From Blastococcus saxobsidens (GTDB lineage: Bacteria > Actinomycetota > Actinomycetes > Mycobacteriales > Geodermatophilaceae): a stretch of 64,000 nucleotides of DNA. The position numbers and the translations under genes are program-made. Below, one piece after another: positions 43,453 through 54,620 of the stretch (its first letter is position 1; the number at the start of each line of letters is the position of its first letter). The notes under the pieces were generated by a model. The model ran no database searches and had not been told where the DNA came from. It saw nothing but the letters and a program-made list of their open reading frames with translations. The DNA lies in assembly GCF_010682065.1 (NCBI RefSeq), contig NZ_JAAGWG010000018.1, forward strand, positions 1 to 64,000, written 5' to 3'.

Positions 43453-45671
43453 TTCTCCTCCGCCTCGCCGCGGCCGGCGCCGGCGCCGACCAGCCGGTCG
43501 CGGTCGGCCATCGCCCGCTTCTCCTCGGCGGTGGCGAACAGGCCGGCCGGCTCGACGATCTGCGACGGCACGGCCGGCTCCTCCGTGGTCGGCAGGCCGT
43601 GCGACCGGATCGCCTTGGCGATGACGACGGCGGCGTGCGCGGCGACGACCAGCGTGAGGAGCGCGAAGACGGCCTGCAGGATGCCGTTGAGCGTGGAGTT
43701 GAAGATGACCTGGTCCATCTGCTCCTGGGTAGTCGCGGGCGCCAGCAGCTCCCCGGCGTCCTGGGCGTCGGAGTACACGCCCGCCTGGGTGAAGTAGCCG
43801 ACCCGCGGGTCGCCGGAGAAGACCTTCTGCCAGCTCGCGGTCATGGTGATGACCAGGTCCCACGCCAGCGGGACCGCAGTCACCCAGGCGTAGCGGAGCT
43901 TGCCGTGCTTGACCAGCAGCACGGTGCACAGCGTGAGCGCGATGGCGGCCAGCAGCTGGTTGGCGATGCCGAACAGCGGGAAGAGCTGGTTGACGCCGCC
44001 CAGCGGGTCGGTGACGCCGATGTAGAGCACCGAGCCCCACAGGCCGACGACGACGGCGCTGGCGATGATGTTGCCCGGCCGCCACGACAGGTCGCCGAAG
44101 CGCTTCCAGACGTTGCCGATCGTGTCCTGCAGCATGAACCGGCCCACGCGGGTGCCGGCGTCGACGGCGGTGAGGATGAACAGCGCCTCGAACATGATCG
44201 CGAAGTGGTACCAGAACGCCTGGCCGCCGCCGCCGAACGCCTGGCTGAACACCTGGGCGAGGCCCACGGCCAGCGCCGGGGCGCCGCCGGTCCGCGAGAC
44301 GAGGCTGTCCTCCTGGACGGCCGCCGAGGCCGCGGCGATGCTCTGGGCGGTGGTGTCGAACCCGAGACCCTGCACGAACGCCGCTGCCGACTCCGCCGTC
44401 CCGCCGGTGGCTCCGGCCGGGCTGTTCATCGCGTAGTAGAGGCCCTGGTCGATCACGACGGCGGCGATCAGCGCGCTGATGGCCACGAAGGACTCCATCA
44501 GCATGCCGCCGTAGCCGATGAGCCGGACCTGGCTCTCCTTGGCCACCATCTTCGGCGTCGTCCCCGACGAGATCAGCGCGTGGAAGCCCGAGAGCGCACC
44601 GCAGGCGATCGTGATGAACACGAACGGGAAGAGCGACCCGGCGAAGACCGGACCGGTGCCCTCGCGGGCGAACTGCGTCACCGCGTCGGCCTGGATGACC
44701 GGGCGGGCGATGATCAGGCTCGCGGCCAGCAGGACGATGACGCCGATCTTCATGAACGTGGAGAGGTAGTCGCGCGGGGTCAGCAGGAGCCAGACGGGCA
44801 GCACCGAGGCGACGAACCCGTAGATGACCAGGGCCAGGACCAGCCACTCCCGCGACAGGGTCAGCGCGTCGCCCAGCGCGGTGTCCTGGATCCAGCCGCC
44901 GCCGACGATCGCCAGCAGCAGCAGGGCGACGCCGATGCCGGTGGCCTCGAGCACCCTGCCCGGTCGCAACCGGCGCAGGTAGACGCCCATGAACAGCGCG
45001 ATCGGGATGGTCAGCGCGATGGAGAAGACCCCCCACGGCGACTCGGCCAGCGCGTTCACCACGATCAGCGCGAGCACCGCGAGGATGATGATCATGATCG
45101 CGAAGACGGCGATCAGCGCGGCGATGCCGCCGACGATCCCGATCTCCTCGCGGATCATCTGGCCCAGGCTCTTCCCGTTGCGGCGCATCGAGAAGAACAT
45201 GACGACGAGGTCCTGGACGGCCCCGGCGAAGATGACGCCGACGACGATCCAGATCGTGCCGGGCAGGTAGCCCATCTGGGCGGCGAGCACGGGCCCGACC
45301 AGCGGTCCGGCGCCGGCGATGGCGGCGAAGTGGTGGCCGAAGAGGACCCGCCGGTCGGTGACGTCGAAGTCCACGCCGTTCTGCAGCCGCTCGGCGGGCG
45401 TGGCCCGGCGGTCGTCGGCGCGCAGCACCCGGTAGGTGATGAAGCGGGCGTAGAAGCGGTAGGCGATGGCGTAGGAGCACAGCGCCGCGAACAGCATCCA
45501 CAGCGCGGAGATCGTCTCGCCGCGGGCGAGCGCCAGCACCGTCCAGCAGACCGCGCCGACGGCGGCGACGGCGGTCCAGACGAGGATCGACCTCAGCGGT
45601 GGGCGTCTCCTCCCCGGACCCGAGGGAGCGGCGCCCCCGGCGTCGTCGTTCCTGGTCATGGTCCCGGCCAT
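43449..45671 (-). CDS. cstA: carbon starvation protein CstA (pyruvate/peptide transporter)
   Basis: A 740-residue membrane protein with about 16-18 hydrophobic helices. VLFGHHFAAIAGAGPLVGPVLAAQMGYLPGTIWIVVG near residue 110 is the CstA signature, SMRRNGKSLGQMIREEIG follows, and ALSGFHALISSGTTPKMVAKESQVRLIGYGGMLMES near 345 is the second conserved block. Family members take up pyruvate or peptides when carbon is scarce. The acidic C-terminus overlaps ybdD. A TATGCT -10 (minus strand 45717-45722) lies about 45 bases upstream of the ATG. Confidence 0.92.
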   Translation of the reverse strand: MAGTMTRNDDAGGAAPSGPGRRRPPLRSILVWTAVAAVGAVCWTVLALARGETISALWMLFAALCSYAIAYRFYARFITYRVLRADDRRATPAERLQNGVDFDVTDRRVLFGHHFAAIAGAGPLVGPVLAAQMGYLPGTIWIVVGVIFAGAVQDLVVMFFSMRRNGKSLGQMIREEIGIVGGIAALIAVFAIMIIILAVLALIVVNALAESPWGVFSIALTIPIALFMGVYLRRLRPGRVLEATGIGVALLLLAIVGGGWIQDTALGDALTLSREWLVLALVIYGFVASVLPVWLLLTPRDYLSTFMKIGVIVLLAASLIIARPVIQADAVTQFAREGTGPVFAGSLFPFVFITIACGALSGFHALISSGTTPKMVAKESQVRLIGYGGMLMESFVAISALIAAVVIDQGLYYAMNSPAGATGGTAESAAAFVQGLGFDTTAQSIAAASAAVQEDSLVSRTGGAPALAVGLAQVFSQAFGGGGQAFWYHFAIMFEALFILTAVDAGTRVGRFMLQDTIGNVWKRFGDLSWRPGNIIASAVVVGLWGSVLYIGVTDPLGGVNQLFPLFGIANQLLAAIALTLCTVLLVKHGKLRYAWVTAVPLAWDLVITMTASWQKVFSGDPRVGYFTQAGVYSDAQDAGELLAPATTQEQMDQVIFNSTLNGILQAVFALLTLVVAAHAAVVIAKAIRSHGLPTTEEPAVPSQIVEPAGLFATAEEKRAMADRDRLVGAGAGRGEAEEK

Positions 45672-45716
45672 CTGTGCCTCCCGCTCGCGGCGACCTGGGC
45701 GGCGCCTGCGGGCAGC

Positions 45717-45722
45717 AGCATA
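45717..45722 (-). promoter_or_regulatory. cstA promoter -10
   Basis: Minus-strand TATGCT about 45 bases upstream of the cstA ATG, in the gap behind the selenate-type permease gene. Confidence 0.45.
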
Positions 45723-45783
45723 GGGATCCGGAGCCGTTCCGCGAGGGGGAAACGACCGCTGTCGTCTCGCGATCCGCGGCGGG

Positions 45784-47394
45784 TCAGCGCAGGGCGGCGC
45801 GGGCCCTCGAACCGAGCACGTCGACGGCGAAGCCCAGCAGCACGACGGCGCCCAGCACGGTGGTCACCGCCGGCCAGTCGAACGCCGAGGTCCGGGCCGA
45901 CAGCAGCACGCCGATGCCCCCGGCGCCGAGCAGCCCGACGAGCACCGTGTCGCGGATCGTCACCTCCCAGCGGTGCAGGGCGAGCGCGAGCACCGGCCCG
46001 GCCAGCGCCGGCACCGCGCCGTACAGCCAGGCGCCCGCCGGCGAGGCGCCGGCCGCCCGCAGTGCCGCAGGAGGACGGCGGTCGGCCTCCTCGACCGCCT
46101 CGCCGACGAGCCGGCCGAGCACGCCCAGCGTGTAGACGGCCAGCGCCAGCGCGCCGGGCAGGATCCCGGGGAGCAGCACGAAGAGCAGCACCAGCGCCCA
46201 CACCGGCGGGGGCACCGCGCGCAGCAGCAGCAGTCCGGCCCGCACCAGGACGCCGAGCGCCCGGCGGAGGGGGCCGGCCGCCGGCGGCCGTGCGGCGAGG
46301 CCGGCGAGGGCGACCGCGCCGGCGGTGGCGAGGACGATCGCCACCACCGACATGAGCAGCGTGTCGACGGCGGTGGTGGCCACGTCGCCGAGCAGCGACG
46401 GGTCGGTCGACGGCGGCCACGCCGCGGCGGCGACGTAGGACAGCTGCTCACCGGTGCGGCCGGAGAACAGCGCGGCGGGGGAGAGGGCGAGGAACCATCC
46501 CGCCCAGCCGGCCAGCCCGACGACGGCCAGGACCGACGCCGTCAGCACCGGGTCGCGGCCGGGGCCCGGGGACGGGGGAGCGGCCACCCGCCGGCGGACG
46601 GCGCGCCCGCAGACGTCGGCCAGCAGGCAGAGCAGGGCCAGGGCGTAGACCGTCGTCCAGACCTGCTCCCAGCGCAGCGAGGTGAACGAGAGCGCCAGCT
46701 GGTAGCCCAGGCCGCCGGCGCCGATGAGGCCGAGCACCACCGCCGACCGGACGGCGCACTCCAGCCGGTAGAACGAGTAGGACAGCAGCCCGCCGGCCGC
46801 CGGCGGCAGCAGCCCGTACAACGCGGCGGTGCCCCGGCCGGCCCCCGCGGCCACCAGGGCCTCGTAGCCGCCGCGGGGCACCTCGTCGAGCAGGTCGGCG
46901 AAGACGGTGGCGGTGACGGCGCCGTACGGGACGGCGATGGCCAGCACGCCCACCCACGGGTCCAGCCCGAGGACGTTGAGCAGCAGGAGCCCCCACACCG
47001 CCTCGTGCAGACCACGCGGAACGGCGAGCAGTCCGCGGGTGACCAGCCAGCCCGTGCGGCGTCGTCCCCAGGTGCGCCGGGAGACGAGCACGGCACCGAC
47101 GGCGCCGAGCAGCAGGGCCAGCCCGCCGCCGAGCACCGCGTAGGCGACCGTGACCAGGACCGAGTCGGCCACGACGGCCAGGAACCCGGGATCGAGCTCC
47201 GGCCGCAGCGCCGCCGCCGCGAAGCGGCCGAACTGCGCGAACCCGCCCCGGTTCAGCACCGGACCGGAGAGCAGGCCGCTGCCGGCGAGGGCGGCCGCGG
47301 TCAGCGCGACCGCGGCCAGGCCCCACGCCCACCGCCGCCGGTCCCGCGCCAAGCGGGGGGCCGGCGGGGCGGCGCGGTCGAGCACGGTGGTCAC
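45784..47394 (-). CDS. PhnE-like double permease of a putative selenate ABC transporter
   Basis: A 536-residue protein containing two binding-protein-dependent permease domains in one chain. Domain 1 (about 60-275) has the EAA-like loop GYEALVAAGAGRGTAALYGLLPPA, and domain 2 (about 300-530) has ALRAAGASPAGAWLYGAVPA. VRSAVVLGLIGAGGLGYQL and IRDTVLVGLLGAGGIGVLL are the matching PhnE-type segments, so it arose by tandem fusion. The ATPase and lipoprotein genes lie directly upstream in the same operon. Substrate inferred from the lipoprotein; phosphonate or phosphite remain alternatives. GTG start overlapping the ATPase stop. Confidence 0.82.
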   Translation of the reverse strand: MTTVLDRAAPPAPRLARDRRRWAWGLAAVALTAAALAGSGLLSGPVLNRGGFAQFGRFAAAALRPELDPGFLAVVADSVLVTVAYAVLGGGLALLLGAVGAVLVSRRTWGRRRTGWLVTRGLLAVPRGLHEAVWGLLLLNVLGLDPWVGVLAIAVPYGAVTATVFADLLDEVPRGGYEALVAAGAGRGTAALYGLLPPAAGGLLSYSFYRLECAVRSAVVLGLIGAGGLGYQLALSFTSLRWEQVWTTVYALALLCLLADVCGRAVRRRVAAPPSPGPGRDPVLTASVLAVVGLAGWAGWFLALSPAALFSGRTGEQLSYVAAAAWPPSTDPSLLGDVATTAVDTLLMSVVAIVLATAGAVALAGLAARPPAAGPLRRALGVLVRAGLLLLRAVPPPVWALVLLFVLLPGILPGALALAVYTLGVLGRLVGEAVEEADRRPPAALRAAGASPAGAWLYGAVPALAGPVLALALHRWEVTIRDTVLVGLLGAGGIGVLLSARTSAFDWPAVTTVLGAVVLLGFAVDVLGSRARAALR

Positions 47395-48104
47395 CGGGTG
47401 ACCCCGTAGAACCGCTCCAGGGCCGTGGCCGTCAGCGAGTCCGCGGGGGCGTCGAGGACCACCCGGCCGGAGTCGAGGCCGACCACCCGGTCGCAGTGCC
47501 GCAGCGCCAGCGCCGGATCGTGCAGGCAGGCGACGAGGGCGCCGCCGCGCTCGGCGGCGAGCTCGCCGAGGACCGCGAGGACCGTGTCGGCCAGCGCCGG
47601 GTCCAGCGCCGACGCGGGCTCGTCGGCCAGCACCAGCTCGGGCCGCTGCAGCAGCACCCGGGCGACGGCGACCCGCTGGCGCTGGCCGCCGGAGAGCCGG
47701 TCGGTGCGCTCGTACATCCGGTCGGCCAGGCCGAGCCGGTGCAGCGCGGCGCCGACCTCCGCCGTCCCCTGGGGCCGGACCAGCGACCAGGCGGCGCGGG
47801 CCGCCGACCACGAGCCGAGCCGGCCGGCGTTCACGTTGTGCACCACGCGCAGCTGCCCGGGCAGGTCCAGGGACTGGCGCACCGAGCCGGTGCGCCCGCG
47901 CAGGCGGCGCAGCTCCCGGCCCCGCAGCGACGTCGGGTCGACGCCGTGCACCCGGACCTCCCCGGCGGTCGGCGTCACGCTGCCGTCGAGCACGCCGAGC
48001 AGCGTCGACTTCCCCGCCCCGGAGGCGCCCACGACGGCGACCCGCTCGCCGCGGGCGACGGCGAGGTCCACCCCGGACAGCGCCGTCGTGCCGCCGAAGC
48101 GCAC
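47391..48104 (-). CDS. PhnC-like ABC ATPase of the putative selenate transporter
   Basis: A 237-residue ATPase. Walker A GASGAGKSTLLG near residue 31, the PhnC-type insertion LRGRTGSVRQSLDLPGQLRVVHNVNAGRLG, signature LSGGQRQRVAVARVLLQ, Walker B LVLADEPASALDP and switch His in VACLHDPALALRH. It follows the lipoprotein gene by 29 bases and overlaps the permease by four. It belongs to the phosphonate/phosphite/selenate importer group; the specificity is set by the receptor. Confidence 0.85.
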   Translation of the reverse strand: MRFGGTTALSGVDLAVARGERVAVVGASGAGKSTLLGVLDGSVTPTAGEVRVHGVDPTSLRGRELRRLRGRTGSVRQSLDLPGQLRVVHNVNAGRLGSWSAARAAWSLVRPQGTAEVGAALHRLGLADRMYERTDRLSGGQRQRVAVARVLLQRPELVLADEPASALDPALADTVLAVLGELAAERGGALVACLHDPALALRHCDRVVGLDSGRVVLDAPADSLTATALERFYGVTR

Positions 48105-48133
48105 CTCGATCCCGCTGAGCCGGACGATCGCGG

Positions 48134-49090
48134 TCAGCTGATCAACCCGAGGTCACGGCCGATCTCCTCGATCTGCCGGTAGTTCGCCGCCTCGGTCGGG
48201 ACGAACGACCCGGCCCCGAAGAGGTCGAGCACTCCTGCGTCGGTGGGCCGGTCGGGGGAGAGTCCGGTGAAGTACCCGACGACCCGGTCGGGCCCGCCGA
48301 GCCGCTCGGCCGCCCGCGGCCCCAGCAGCCAGTGGTAGTCGGAGTACCCCGGGGTCCGGGCGTAGGCGACCACCGCGGGGTCGACCTCCCCGGCCTCGGT
48401 GCGGGCCAGCCACACCTGCTCGTTGACCGCCCCTGCCTGGTAGCTCCCCGAGGCGACGAGGGCGAGCGTGGCGTCGTGCGAGCCGGAGAACCCGGGCCCG
48501 CCCGGGAAGCCCTCCGGGTCCACGCCGGCCTCGCGCAGGAAGTAGGCGGGCATGAGCCGGCCCGACGTGGAGGTCTGGCTGCCGTAGGTGAAGCGCAGGT
48601 CCGCGAGCGGGCGCAGGTCGTCGGACGGGGTCAGCCCGGTCGCGGTGTTGACGACGAACACCGAGTGGAAGTCGGCGTCGATGTCGCGCTGGGCCACCGG
48701 GACGGCGCCGGGCGTCTGCAGCCGCGCCTGGACCCCGGTGAGGCCGCCGAACCAGACCAGGTCGAGGTCGCCGGTGCGGAACAGCGAGACCGCGGCCGCG
48801 TAGTCGGTGACCGGCCGGTACTCGACGGGGATGCCGAGCGCGTCGGCCAGGGAGTCGGCGACGGCGGCGTGCAGCCGCTGCAGCAGCTCGGGGTCCTGGT
48901 CGGGGATCGCGCCGATGCGCAGCGGGCCGGCCCGGTCGGGGGCGGCGGCGGAGCCGGCGCCGCAGCCGGCGAGCGCGGCGGCCAGGGCGGCGCCCGTGCC
49001 GGCCAGCAGGGCGCGGCGGGAGAGGCGGGGGAGGAGCGGGACGGTCACGGTCTCGGGGCCACCCGACCGGGCGGCGCGAACGGTGCTCAC
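48134..49090 (-). CDS. putative selenate ABC transporter substrate-binding lipoprotein
   Basis: A 318-residue receptor. The N-terminus LSRRALLAGTGAALAAALAGC combines a twin-arginine motif with a lipobox (Cys near 43). The mature part begins LRIGAIPDQDPELLQRLHAAVADSL and contains DLDLVWFGGLTGVQARLQ, QRDIDADFHSVFV, STSGRLMPAYFLREAGVD and FVPTEAANYRQIEEIGR. This matches, as I recall it, the PhnD-related family described as putative selenate ABC receptors, named for its co-occurrence with selenium genes. The selABCD island 15 kb away supports the role. Start GTG 49090 with GAGGA upstream; GTG 49048 is possible but would cut the signal. Confidence 0.78.
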   Translation of the reverse strand: MSTVRAARSGGPETVTVPLLPRLSRRALLAGTGAALAAALAGCGAGSAAAPDRAGPLRIGAIPDQDPELLQRLHAAVADSLADALGIPVEYRPVTDYAAAVSLFRTGDLDLVWFGGLTGVQARLQTPGAVPVAQRDIDADFHSVFVVNTATGLTPSDDLRPLADLRFTYGSQTSTSGRLMPAYFLREAGVDPEGFPGGPGFSGSHDATLALVASGSYQAGAVNEQVWLARTEAGEVDPAVVAYARTPGYSDYHWLLGPRAAERLGGPDRVVGYFTGLSPDRPTDAGVLDLFGAGSFVPTEAANYRQIEEIGRDLGLIS

Positions 49091-49415
49091 TACGTCCTCG
49101 CGGGGGGCAGGGGAACGGGCACGACGGACCTCCGGGCGTTCGGCATCGGGTGCCCCATCCTGTACCGGAGGCCCCGGCGGCGGCACGGCGCGCCGTCGTC
49201 GCACCCCTGCGGCGCCCAGGTCGGTCACGTTCTGGGCACGCTTCCCGCACCCCGGCGCGGACGGTCCCGGGGGCTGCCTAGTGTGACGGGCGTAACCGGC
49301 CGGCCGACATGGTCGGCCCCACGACCCGGGGCAGCGAGGGCAGGCCCCCGTCCGCCCTGGAGACGCGCGAACCCGCCGGCCGCCAGGCGGGCGCCGGGTT
49401 CGACAAGGGAGAGAC
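49091..49415. other. 325-base divergent intergenic region
   Basis: Separates the selenate-type operon (minus) from the LivK-type gene (plus). It holds a plus-strand TAGTGT -10-like hexamer (49279-49284), a leader hairpin GAACCCG (49369) with CGGGTTC (49395) and an AGGGAGAG ribosome site before 49416. No gene seen. Confidence 0.5.
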
Positions 49416-50594
49416 ATGCGCACCAAGCTCTGCACCGTGGCCGCGGCGGGCGCCGCCGCCCTCCTCCTCGCCTCCTGCGGGTCCGGGGACTCCGGTGGCG
49501 GGGGCTCCGACGCCTCGGGCGGCCTGACCGGCGAGGGCAGCGGCGAGTCGTGCACCATCGAGGGCGCGGTGCCCATCGGCGCGGTGCTCAGCCTCACCGG
49601 TGCGGCGGCCAGCTACGGCGAGTCCCAGCAGCGCGGCCTGGAGCTGGCCGCCGCGGAGCTGGCCGAGACCGACGGCGTCACCTACGACCTGACGATCGAG
49701 GACGACCAGACCGATCCCCGCCAGGCGATCACGCTGTTCGACGAGTTCGTGAACGACGGCGCCAGCCTGATCATCGGCCCGACGCTGTCCAACGCCGCCG
49801 TGCAGGCCGACCCGATCGCCCAGGACGCCGGCGTCCCGGTGCTCGGCATCTCCAACACCGCGGCCGGCGTCACCGAGATCGGCGACTACGTCTTCCGCGA
49901 CTCGCTGACCGAGCAGGCGGTCATCCCGCAGACGATCGCCAAGGCCACCGAGGAGTTCGGCCTCCAGGACGTCGTCGTGATGTACAGCAACGACGACGCG
50001 TTCACCGAGTCCGGCTACGAGGCGTTCGCCGCGGCGCTGGAGGACGAGGGCGTGGAGGTCAGCGAGACGATCACCTTCTCCAAGTCCGACACCGACTTCC
50101 GCGCCCTGCTGACCCAGGCCCAGGAGAGCGACCCCGACGCGATCGTCGTCTCGGCGCTGATCGAGGCCGCCGTCCCGCTGGTCACCCAGGCCCGCGAGCT
50201 CGGCATCGACGTGCCGATCATCGGCGGCAACGGGTTCAACAACCCGCGGCTGATGGCCGACGCCGGTGAGGCGGCCGAGGGCGTCGTCGTCGGTGCCGCG
50301 TGGAACTCCTCGTCGGACAACCCGGAGAACCAGGCGTTCCTCGAGGCCTACGAGGCCGAGTACGACGCGCAGCCCGACCAGTTCGCCGCGCAGGCCTACA
50401 CCGGGCTGAAGCTGGTGGACCAGGCCGTGCGCGCCGGGTGCTCCGCCGAGCGCGACGCGATCCAGCAGGCCCTCGGCGAGATCGAGGACGTGCCGACGGT
50501 CCTGGGCGAGTTCTCCATCGACGAGAACCGCGACGCCGACCACCCCGCCGTCGTGCAGGTGGTCGAGAACGGCGCCTTCGCCGTCCTCGAGTGA
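49416..50594 (+). CDS. branched-chain amino acid-type ABC transporter substrate-binding lipoprotein
   Basis: A 392-residue LivJ/LivK-like receptor. Lipobox LLLASCGSG with the modified Cys at 21, a Gly/Ser linker, then the type I periplasmic fold: IGAVLSLTGAAASYGESQQRGLELAAAEL, DDQTDPRQAITLFDEFVNDGASLIIGPTLSNAAVQADPIA and DVVVMYSNDDAFTESGYEAF. It ends with a strong palindrome before the permease genes, a common way to keep receptor levels above permease levels. Amino acid, amide or short-chain urea ligands are possible; the sequence does not settle which. Confidence 0.88.
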   Translation: MRTKLCTVAAAGAAALLLASCGSGDSGGGGSDASGGLTGEGSGESCTIEGAVPIGAVLSLTGAAASYGESQQRGLELAAAELAETDGVTYDLTIEDDQTDPRQAITLFDEFVNDGASLIIGPTLSNAAVQADPIAQDAGVPVLGISNTAAGVTEIGDYVFRDSLTEQAVIPQTIAKATEEFGLQDVVVMYSNDDAFTESGYEAFAAALEDEGVEVSETITFSKSDTDFRALLTQAQESDPDAIVVSALIEAAVPLVTQARELGIDVPIIGGNGFNNPRLMADAGEAAEGVVVGAAWNSSSDNPENQAFLEAYEAEYDAQPDQFAAQAYTGLKLVDQAVRAGCSAERDAIQQALGEIEDVPTVLGEFSIDENRDADHPAVVQVVENGAFAVLE

Positions 50595-50640
50595 TCCGGC
50601 GCACGGCTCCGGTCGGCTGACCGGCCGAGCCGTCCTGCGA

Positions 50641-50682
50641 CCCTCCCGGGGGCCCGGTCCGCGGACCGGGCCCCCGGGAGGG
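50641..50682. terminator. 42-base perfect palindrome after the receptor gene
   Basis: The 21 bases from CCCTCCCGGGGG to GGTCCG are followed directly by their exact reverse complement (arms 50641-50661 and 50662-50682). A smaller hairpin ACGGCTC/GAGCCGT (50602-50632) precedes it. Likely a terminator or attenuator between receptor and permease genes. Confidence 0.8.
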
Positions 50683-50725
50683 CGTCGACTACCGTGCCTG
50701 CACCCACCTCGAGACAGGGAACGCT

Positions 50726-51600
50726 GTGCAGCAGCTCCTCAACGGCATCTTCATCGGCTCGATCTACGCGCTGTTCGCGATCGGGTTCACGCTGGTCTTC
50801 GGCATCCTCGACCGGCTGAACCTGGCGCACCCCGCGGTCTTCGCCGCCTCGGCCTTCGTGGGCATCGAGCTCGTCGAGCGCGGCGGGCTCTCCCTGTGGG
50901 CGGCGCTCCCGCTGGTGTTCGTCGTCGGCGGCGTGCTGGGCCTGCTGATCGAGCGGCTGGCGTTCCGCCCGCTCAAGGGCCGGGCCGACGCGCACTTCGC
51001 CGGCCTGATCTCCTCCATCGCGCTGGCCGGCATGCTGATCGCCCTGCTGCAGTGGCGGTACGGCCCCGACACCCGCCGCTTCCCGCCGGGCTCGTTCCCC
51101 GACACCCGGTTCGAGGTGTTCGGCGCCCAGGTCACCCTCGTGCAGGTGGTGATCCTCGCGGTCTCCCTCGCCCTGATGGTGGGGCTGACCTACATGGTCA
51201 CCCGCACCCGGCTGGGCCGCGGCATGCGCGCGGTCGCGGAGAACCCGACGGCGGCGCGGGTGCTCGGCGTGGACGTCGACCGGGTGACCGCGGTGACCTT
51301 CGCCATCTCCTCGGCGCTCGGCGCGGTCGCCGGCGTGCTGTTCGCCATCAACGTGAACACCGCCCAGCTCGGCATGGGCGCCGCCATCGAGCTCAAGGGC
51401 CTGGCCGTCATCATCGTCGGCGGCATGGGCTCGCTGCCGGGGGCGCTCATCGGCGGGCTGCTCCTGGGCCTGGCCGAGGTGTTCGCCGTCCAGTACATCG
51501 GCTCGTCCTGGATCGACGTGATCGCCTTCGGCCTGCTGTTCGTCATCCTCCTGCTGCGCCCGCAGGGCCTGCTCGGCGCGCGGAAGGTCCGGGAGGTCTG

Positions 51601-51601
<1 letters not shown>
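50726..51601 (+). CDS. LivH-type ABC permease
   Basis: A 291-residue membrane protein with about eight helices. LNGIFIGSIYALFAIGFTLVFGILDRLNLAHPAVFAASAFVG is the LivH N-terminal signature, GRGMRAVAENPTAARVLGVDVDRV the coupling loop, and GLAVIIVGGMGSLPGALIGGLLLGLAEV the conserved C-terminal segment. The start GTG follows AGACAGGGAA. The stop overlaps the next start (TGATG). Works with the fused LivM-LivG protein and LivF. Confidence 0.9.
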
Positions 51602-53414
<1,813 letters not shown>

Positions 53415-53418
<4 letters not shown>

Positions 53419-54137
53419 GCGACCCCATCCTCACCGTGGAGGACCTGCGGGTGACCTACGGCCGGGTCGAGGCGGTCCGGAGCGTCAGCTTCCGCGCCGA
53501 GCCGGGGTCGCTCGTGACGCTGGTCGGCGCGAACGGGGCCGGGAAGTCCTCGGTCATCAACGCCGTCTCCGGGCTGCTCCGGCCGGCCGGTGGCCGGATC
53601 ACGTTCGAGGGTCAGGACATCACCCGGACCCCGGCGCACAAGCTGGTGGGCCGGGGGCTGGTCCAGGTGCCCGAGGGGCGTCAGATCCTCGCCACGCTGA
53701 CCATCGAGGAGAACCTCCAGATGGGCGGGTGGCACTCCGGCAACGGCGGCGCCGGCTCGATCGACGCGATGTACGACCGGTTCCCGGTGCTCGCCGAGCG
53801 GCGCGCGCTGCCGGCCGGTGCGCTGTCCGGCGGCGAGCAGCAGATGCTGGCCATCGCCCGCGCGCTGGTGGCCGGGCCCAAGGTGATGCTCATGGACGAG
53901 CCGTCGATGGGGCTGGCGCCCAAGATCGTCGACGAGGTGTTCCGGGTCATCGAGGAGATCCGCGCCTCGGGCACCACCGTCGTGCTGGTGGAGCAGAACG
54001 CCCGCCGGGCGCTGCGCGCGGCCGACCACGGCTACGTCATGGCCAGCGGGGAGGTCGTGCACTCCGGCCGGGCCGCCGACCTGCTCGCCGACGAGCGGAT
54101 CGTGCAGGCCTACCTGGGGGTCGAGAGCGGCAGCTGA
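53415..54137 (+). CDS. LivF-type ABC ATPase
   Basis: Second ATPase of the importer, 240 residues. Walker A GANGAGKSSVIN near 37, signature LSGGEQQMLAIARAL, Walker B VMLMDEPSMGLAP and switch region VVLVEQNARRAL, in which Gln replaces the usual His-containing TH pair as is normal for LivF. LVQVPEGRQILATLTIEENLQMG is the LivF-specific Q-loop region. GAGGA precedes the ATG. Forms a heterodimer with the LivG domain of the fused protein. Confidence 0.92.
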
Positions 54138-54158
54138 CCCCAGAACCGGCTGGAACGG

Positions 54159-54210
54159 CCCCCGCGCAGGGTCCCGCCACGAGCGCAGCGAGTGGTGGGG
54201 GGCACGGGGG
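54159..54210. terminator. hairpin after livF-type gene
   Basis: CCCCCG (54159-54164) pairs with CGGGGG (54205-54210), and inner CCAC with GTGG around GAGCGCAGCGA. The style (GAGCGCAGCGAG loop) looks like a dispersed palindromic element. Confidence 0.55.
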
Positions 54211-54216
54211 TCCTTC

Positions 54217-54222
54217 TAAGGT
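54217..54222 (+). promoter_or_regulatory. -10 hexamer of the HIT gene
   Basis: TAAGGT ends 7 bases before the GTG at 54230; leaderless spacing. Confidence 0.5.
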
Positions 54223-54229
54223 GCCTGTC

Positions 54230-54589
54230 GTGACCGACTGCCTGTTCTGCCGCATGGTCGCCGGTGAGATCCCCGCCGACGTCGTCCACCGCACCGACCG
54301 CGTGCTCGCCTTCCGCGACATCAACCCGCAGGCGCCGACGCACGTGCTGGTCATCCCGACCGACCACCACGCCACCGCCGGCGCGCTGGCCGAGGCCGAC
54401 CCGGCGCTGCTCGGCGAGGTCGTGGCGGCCGCCCACGCGGTGGCTCGTCAGGAGGGCCTGGTCGGCGGGGACGGCGCCGAGCCGGGCTACCGGCTGGTCG
54501 CCAACACCGGCCCCGACGCGGGCCAGACCGTCCACCACGTCCACCTGCACGTGCTGGGTGGCCGGGGGCTCGGCTGGCCGCCGGGGTGA
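54230..54589 (+). CDS. HIT-family nucleotide-binding protein (HINT type)
   Basis: A 119-residue histidine-triad protein that hydrolyses AMP linked to amines or other groups. The N-terminal DCLFCRMVAGEIPADVVHRTDRVLAFRDINPQAPTHVLVIP is typical HINT, and the active site triad is VHHVHLHVLGG near residue 105. The CxxC in LFCRM could bind zinc. GTG start with leaderless -10. In other actinobacteria a HIT gene likewise precedes phoH. Cellular substrate unknown. Confidence 0.93.
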   Translation: MTDCLFCRMVAGEIPADVVHRTDRVLAFRDINPQAPTHVLVIPTDHHATAGALAEADPALLGEVVAAAHAVARQEGLVGGDGAEPGYRLVANTGPDAGQTVHHVHLHVLGGRGLGWPPG

Positions 54590-54620
54590 CCCCCGCAGGG
54601 CAGCCTGAGAGGGTGGGGGC

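Noticed and set aside
43599-46355. 918-codon plus-strand open frame opposite cstA
   Set aside because: Asp/Glu/Arg/Gly-rich shadow of cstA and of the permease gene.
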